The notes beneath the pieces are model-generated. The model did no database searches, was not told the DNA's origin, and saw only the letters and a list, made by a program, of their open reading frames with translations. Position numbers and translations under genes: made by a program. A stretch of 10,220 nucleotides of DNA from Victivallales bacterium. Its GTDB lineage: Bacteria > Verrucomicrobiota > Lentisphaeria > Oligosphaerales > Lenti-02. This document shows, piece by piece, positions 6,002 to 10,220 of the stretch (position 1 is the stretch's first letter; each line of letters starts with the position of its first letter). The DNA lies in contig JABGQJ010000238.1 of assembly GCA_018648945.1 (NCBI GenBank), forward strand, positions 1 through 10,220. Reading direction: 5' to 3'.

Positions 6002-8848
6002 CTACTTCAGCACGGCACACTCTCCTGCGGGGAGGTCCAGAGAGAATGTGGCCCCAGCGTCACTTCTTCCAACGGCGACCTGCATCGGCTTCGAGCTGCG
6101 CACGAGGCGACCGCTCAGGTTGGCGGTGGGTGCCAGCTGCTCACCAAGGATGAACTTCGCGGAGACGGGTGCCTTGCCGGGATTGCTGACGACCCACTTC
6201 CCCTGACCGCGGGCGATGATAAGAGAGTTCGTTGAGCAGTGGAAGATGGTGGTGTCGTTGAGCACGATCTCCCGGACAGAGTCGGCAATGAAGTCCGGGC
6301 TGTCCCTCACGAGCATGACCAGCCCATCCGGCGCCATTGCGGCAACCTGCGTGTTCCCGACAGCCGACAGCACCTGACTGTCCGCTGTCATGCGTTTCCC
6401 GATGCTCCCATTGTTCCAGATCACGGACGCGTTGTCCCAGTGCGATGCTCGAAGGGGTCCAGCCAGCCTGTCGTAACGGCGCATTCTCTTCCCGATCACC
6501 TGTGAGACGACGCGCTGTTGCGTCGAGGTCACGTGGTTGAATACACGTGTCCCGTCTGGCTGAGGCCACTCCCATTGCAGCGCCTGTACACCGCCCATGG
6601 ACCAGGTGAAGTTGCGGACGGAGCGTCCCCCCACGTAGTAGGTGACATTGGCCGCGCAATCGCCGTAGACCATCTGCCACAGAGGGACCTGGTCGGATTT
6701 TGGGGTGCCGTTTGCACCGCAGCCCATGTCCATGTAGGGCAACTCGATCTCGTTGCGGCCCTCGGTCATGAGCGGCCCGCCCCCAGCGGTTCGGACGGTT
6801 TTGAAGGCCAGCATCTTCGCCTGTTGGTAGCCGTTGGCGCAGTCCTTGAACTGGCTCCGCGGGTTCGCGTCCGTGGCGAAGGCGTGGCCGATGACATCCA
6901 GGTAGATGCCGTTGACGCTCTGCTTGTCCATCAACTCCCTGACCGTCCTCATTTCCCGGGGGAGCGATACGTCCGGGCTGCTGAGAACATGTCTCAGCTC
7001 CCCCCATGTCTGGTAGTAGAAGCTGCCTGCATCGTTGATCGCGATGTATTCGGGGTGTTGTTTGGGAGTGGGGTTGATCTCCGGCCAGTGCGCGATGTTG
7101 AGGTGGTAGAGCATGGGGCGTCGGTTCCTGATGTTGCTCTGTTTGAACGCCCCCAGGTCTCCCATGCAGGCAAGCACCGGCAGGTAGTCGGGGAACGCGG
7201 TGTCGTAGAAATGCCCGGACCATACGGGGAACCAGTAGCCCGGCTTCACATCGTACAGCTGCTCGTACTTGTCCATCGCCTTGACGATGCTGTCGTAGTA
7301 GGGTTCGTATTGAGACCACTTGTTGTCTTCCCGGTAGTGGTATGCACCCGTCTTGTCTCGGTAGAAGGGCGCGTCCGGGCCCGTGTAGCAGCCCCTGCCA
7401 TAGGCATAGGGAGGGACGGTGTAGCGGACGATGCCGTCGGTGAAATACCTCTCCAACAGCGGGCAGCGTGTTACCTTCTGGCTCAGCTTGCTCTTCGCCC
7501 ACCATTGTTGCCGTCCCCATTGTCCGTAGGCGTAGGAGAGCTCGTTGTGCGTCCCGTTCGGGATAACTTTGAGAATCACGCCATAGGGGGCGTCCCACTG
7601 CTCTCCGGGTCTCAGTCTGACGTACTGCGCCAGGTTGAGCTGGACCAGGTCACCCATCTTCTTGTAGCGATGCCATTTGACCTGGCCCGCCGTGTCGTCC
7701 GTGTAGACGAGAAGCGATGAATCCGCGATCCTGAAGCCAGCCATCTGCATGAACAGGAAGCCAGGGTACATGACCGTGAAGTCGGTTAGCGTATGCAGCG
7801 GCTTGATCGCCGTGCAGAACTTGTCGTCGGACGCGGTGATCAGGTAGTTTGGCCTGGTTGCTGGGACATTGAGCTCCGCCGGGAAGGACACGTAGTTCAC
7901 CTGTTTCGTCTGGTCCTTCACGGATACGGAGAACCTGAAGTGCCCGCGCGGCGGGTCGAACGAGGCCCTGCCGACTACTTCAGGGAGCCCGGCCTGCCGC
8001 CAGGTGAAGGCAACCCCGTCGGCCAGGACTCCCACGGTTGGCGTCCCGTAGTCCCTGTTGGTCAGCTTCTCTCCGTCGGCGTACTCGATTCGCCACGCGG
8101 GCGTCTCCTTCCCAACGCGCAGTAGCGATGTCCCTGTAATGTCGTCGTATACGCCCACCAGAACGCCTTGCGGAGTGAGCTCGATCCGAGATCTCCCGTC
8201 GCCAAGAGTCACGTTCCTGCGCGCCTGCGAGGCCAATCTGAGCGCGTCCTCGTCGGTCATCGGCTGACTCAACTGAATCGTGACGCGCAGTTGGTTCGCG
8301 TGGTCGTACGCGCGGGAACCGTTCTTGCCCGTGCGGAAGAGCAGCCTCTGTCCCTTGGCCATGACGACATGGTCAAGCCGAAGGTCCTTCGCCCCGTTGT
8401 GTACCACATCTGTCAGCAGGGAGAGCCGGGAGCTTCCCAAGGCGGTGTTCTGGACTGAGAACTCGATACCGTTGCCCTTCTCGCTGCTCCAGATGGCCAC
8501 CTGGACATTGTACATGCCGCTTCTTGAGGGGGTCCAGACCAGCACGGAGTCATAGCTGTCCCCGGGAAAGAGGCACAATTCGCGACGCCCTTTGAGGTAC
8601 TCGGTCCGCCACGCCGATCTGTCGAGATTGCCCCGTTCCTTGCCTTTGAACCACGTATCTCCCTCGCGCTCGGCCACGTGATACGCGCCCGACCAATCCG
8701 AGGAAGGCACAGTCCCGACAGACCACGCAGCGGAGGGCTTCTCGAACAGCTGCTGCGAGGACCAGTCTGTCCGGGAGTCCGCAGCCCGTGACACGGTCGC
8801 CAACGCCAAGATGGCCGCCAGGAAAAATGGGTTTGTGAGGTGATGCAT
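6002..8848 (-). CDS. Secreted DUF6259-like putative glycoside hydrolase
   Basis: A 948-residue exported protein, probably a glycosidase on plant or algal glycans; the substrate is unknown. Residues 1-23 form a signal peptide (MHHLTN, hydrophobic FFLAAILALA, then VSRAA). Residues about 80-195 look like a beta-sandwich (SGMYNVQVAIWSS at 110-122). Residues about 215-430 form a second beta-rich region like the N-terminal domain of large TIM-barrel glycosidases. Residues about 500-790 look like the barrel: YDVKPGYWFPVW at 532-543, HLNIAHWPEINP at 582-593, GIYLDVIGH at 647-655 and MTEGRNEIE at 694-702. Asp651 and Glu696 are the best catalytic candidates, matching the Tyr-Leu-Asp and Glu-Gly signatures I associate with DUF6259-type proteins. 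A C-terminal beta domain follows. The frame stays open to 8998, but the ATG at 8846-8848 begins the signal peptide. No clear Shine-Dalgarno precedes it. It lies 73 bases downstream of the GH42-like gene and is probably co-transcribed with it. Confidence 0.8.
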   Translation of the reverse strand: MHHLTNPFFLAAILALATVSRAADSRTDWSSQQLFEKPSAAWSVGTVPSSDWSGAYHVAEREGDTWFKGKERGNLDRSAWRTEYLKGRRELCLFPGDSYDSVLVWTPSRSGMYNVQVAIWSSEKGNGIEFSVQNTALGSSRLSLLTDVVHNGAKDLRLDHVVMAKGQRLLFRTGKNGSRAYDHANQLRVTIQLSQPMTDEDALRLASQARRNVTLGDGRSRIELTPQGVLVGVYDDITGTSLLRVGKETPAWRIEYADGEKLTNRDYGTPTVGVLADGVAFTWRQAGLPEVVGRASFDPPRGHFRFSVSVKDQTKQVNYVSFPAELNVPATRPNYLITASDDKFCTAIKPLHTLTDFTVMYPGFLFMQMAGFRIADSSLLVYTDDTAGQVKWHRYKKMGDLVQLNLAQYVRLRPGEQWDAPYGVILKVIPNGTHNELSYAYGQWGRQQWWAKSKLSQKVTRCPLLERYFTDGIVRYTVPPYAYGRGCYTGPDAPFYRDKTGAYHYREDNKWSQYEPYYDSIVKAMDKYEQLYDVKPGYWFPVWSGHFYDTAFPDYLPVLACMGDLGAFKQSNIRNRRPMLYHLNIAHWPEINPTPKQHPEYIAINDAGSFYYQTWGELRHVLSSPDVSLPREMRTVRELMDKQSVNGIYLDVIGHAFATDANPRSQFKDCANGYQQAKMLAFKTVRTAGGGPLMTEGRNEIELPYMDMGCGANGTPKSDQVPLWQMVYGDCAANVTYYVGGRSVRNFTWSMGGVQALQWEWPQPDGTRVFNHVTSTQQRVVSQVIGKRMRRYDRLAGPLRASHWDNASVIWNNGSIGKRMTADSQVLSAVGNTQVAAMAPDGLVMLVRDSPDFIADSVREIVLNDTTIFHCSTNSLIIARGQGKWVVSNPGKAPVSAKFILGEQLAPTANLSGRLVRSSKPMQVAVGRSDAGATFSLDLPAGECAVLK

Positions 8849-8921
8849 CGTGAGGGTGGTGGGCTCTATCGGTTTGGTGGTTCTGAGCACGGAAGACTGG
8901 TGTTCGGTGGCTGGCACCACT
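8849..8921 (-). other. 73-base gap between two same-strand glycosidase genes
   Basis: A short spacer between the GH42-like stop and the DUF6259-like start. I see neither a strong Shine-Dalgarno nor a terminator hairpin with a T-tract, so read-through from the upstream gene is plausible. Confidence 0.4.
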
Positions 8922-10220
8922 CTATCGCGGGACGAGTTTGAACCAGCGGCTTTCACCGATCCGCAGTTGCAGGTCGATGGTGGTAGCGCTCTCCGCAATG
9001 AGTTTCCCGGAGGTCAGGTCCGTCACCTGCGATGGCTGTGCCAGGGAGAAGCGTTTGCGTCCGCCGTCGAGTGCGTGCATGGCGTGCACGGTCAAGAAAT
9101 GCTGGTTGGCATACACCGCATCGCCAGGTTGGGCGACCCGCCAGGCCTTGGCGGCGCGCGCCAGGTTGTGGATGAACTGATCGGTCAACCCGAAACACCC
9201 CGCGAACACGACCTGGTGGTCGGCAAACGACTTGTAGGCGACCGACACCCCATCGTTGTCCGGATACCGCGCCAGGGGTACCGCATCGGCATCAACGACC
9301 CCGAAGAGCGGCCAGTTTCTGCCTGCCACTCGCGCCAAGTCCCCTGCTGTTTCCGCCAGCAGCGGGTGGTCTGGTGCGGTGACAACCGCCCCGAGCCGCC
9401 CGCCGTCCGGCAGCTTCTGAACGCGAATCCCGGTGATTTCACTGACGGCGGCTGCCGCATCCCCCGCACCCGCCGCATCCGGCGCGTGCAGGAAGACCAG
9501 CAGGTTCCCATTCCGGCGCAGGGCCGCGACGGCCGCTCGTTCCGCGGCGGAGAATCGGTAGCAGTTCAGGAACAGGAAGAGACGGTGCCGGTTCGCGTCG
9601 ACTTGAGGCAGATCCGCCAAGAGATACATGCGATAGGGCACCCCAGATGTGTTCAGGCTGTAGACCTGACGGACGATGCCCTGGTAGCGGACCTGTGACG
9701 CGGCCTTCGCATGGACAGCATGGCTGCTCGCCTCACTCACAAACACGGCCAGGTCGGCACGAGGCGCGCCTGGCGTGTCCAGGTCGGCGGTGAACGCACG
9801 CTTCGCTTCGGCGACCCCTGCCATGATCTGGTCGTCCCTGAACCAGCCTCCCGACATGTCGTACCACCAGGTCCCCATCCCGTAGGCCAGCATCATGCCT
9901 GACTCGCGGCGGACCATGGCATTGTGGGCCTTGCCCGTGTCGGCACGGCCCCAGGACGCATTTCTGGCCGGGGTATTCGGAACCGAGTGCCAGGAACGCC
10001 AATCCTGCTCGGTCAGGTACATCTTGCCATGTTGCAGAACCGATCCGAATACGGACCGAATGGCACCGCAGTTGCCGGGCAGTCGCACCCCGTAGGCCGC
10101 CGGACCAGCCAGGAAGTCGATGTTTGGCGATGCCAGCAAGCGGCCCAGCGCGATGTGGTTGGCGCTGTTGCAGGTGATATCCTCGTAGTACGTGCTCAGC
10201 AGGGCCTTCCCGTCCGTTGC
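8922..10220 (-). CDS. GH42-like beta-galactosidase-type protein, 5' end outside window
   Basis: The 3' part (432 codons plus stop) of a larger gene; the frame runs open through the window edge, so the true start lies beyond 10220. A TTG at 10137-10139 is in frame but is an internal Leu codon, because upstream residues continue a conserved pattern. In fragment numbering, residues 1-130 look like the end of a clan GH-A barrel of GH42 type: SPNIDFLAGPAAYGVR (31-46), then GKMYLTEQDWR (66-75), where Glu71 fits the nucleophile position. Residues about 155-345 resemble the flavodoxin-like beta-galactosidase trimerisation domain (ADLAVFVSEASS at 155-166, RNGNLLVFLHAP at 236-247). Residues about 365-432 are a small beta domain ending in WFKLVPR. 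By family it would hydrolyse beta-galactosides or related glycosides; a signal peptide cannot be assessed. It precedes the DUF6259-like gene on the same strand by 73 bases. Confidence 0.78.
   Translation of the reverse strand, partial: ATDGKALLSTYYEDITCNSANHIALGRLLASPNIDFLAGPAAYGVRLPGNCGAIRSVFGSVLQHGKMYLTEQDWRSWHSVPNTPARNASWGRADTGKAHNAMVRRESGMMLAYGMGTWWYDMSGGWFRDDQIMAGVAEAKRAFTADLDTPGAPRADLAVFVSEASSHAVHAKAASQVRYQGIVRQVYSLNTSGVPYRMYLLADLPQVDANRHRLFLFLNCYRFSAAERAAVAALRRNGNLLVFLHAPDAAGAGDAAAAVSEITGIRVQKLPDGGRLGAVVTAPDHPLLAETAGDLARVAGRNWPLFGVVDADAVPLARYPDNDGVSVAYKSFADHQVVFAGCFGLTDQFIHNLARAAKAWRVAQPGDAVYANQHFLTVHAMHALDGGRKRFSLAQPSQVTDLTSGKLIAESATTIDLQLRIGESRWFKLVPR

Noticed and set aside
6518..7720. 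Plus-strand open frame of 400 codons
   Set aside because: It is antisense to the DUF6259-like gene, with no recognisable motif and a composition typical of shadow frames.
10137..10139. TTG as the start codon of the GH42-like gene
   Set aside because: The frame continues upstream to the window edge with residues that fit the family pattern, so this is an internal Leu codon of a truncated gene.

Overview
The window reads as GC-rich bacterial chromosomal DNA from a polysaccharide-degrading, probably anaerobic or facultative organism. Large secreted glycoside-hydrolase-like proteins (DUF4838, DUF6259-like, GH42-like) together with a PFL-like glycyl radical enzyme suggest a member of the PVC group (Lentisphaerota, Kiritimatiellota or Planctomycetota) or Armatimonadota. 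That placement is an inference from gene content; no rRNA or other marker gene is present.

Layout. (1) Positions 51-3056, minus strand, hold a two-gene unit: a small secreted DNRLRE/CBM96-like beta-sandwich protein (2439-3056), followed 24 bases later by a secreted DUF4838 protein with a C-terminal CBM9-like module (51-2414). (2) Positions 3057-3782 are a long divergent gap without a credible gene. It is rich in inverted repeats: a perfect 25-bp inverted repeat, a 9-bp inverted repeat enclosing a smaller hairpin, two further hairpins and a nine-G run. (3) Positions 3783-5990, plus strand, encode an intact PFL-like glycyl radical enzyme with a normal glycyl radical motif and an unusual active-site cysteine loop. 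(4) Positions 6002-10220, minus strand and convergent with the radical enzyme, encode a secreted DUF6259-like putative glycosidase (6002-8848) and, upstream of it, the 3' part of a GH42-like beta-galactosidase-type gene (8922-10220) whose 5' end lies outside the window.

How the genes may work together. The three large minus-strand proteins and the small beta-sandwich protein look like machinery for binding and cutting complex glycans; three of the four have visible signal peptides and the fourth lacks its N-terminus. The radical enzyme is cytoplasmic and would act on a small molecule, possibly one released from the glycan. No activating radical SAM enzyme, transporter or regulator is visible, so the pathway link is an inference. 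The most unusual items are the radical enzyme's Ser-Ala-Cys-His-Asn loop and the structured repeat island upstream of it. I found no RNA gene, CRISPR array, transposase or toxin-antitoxin pair.
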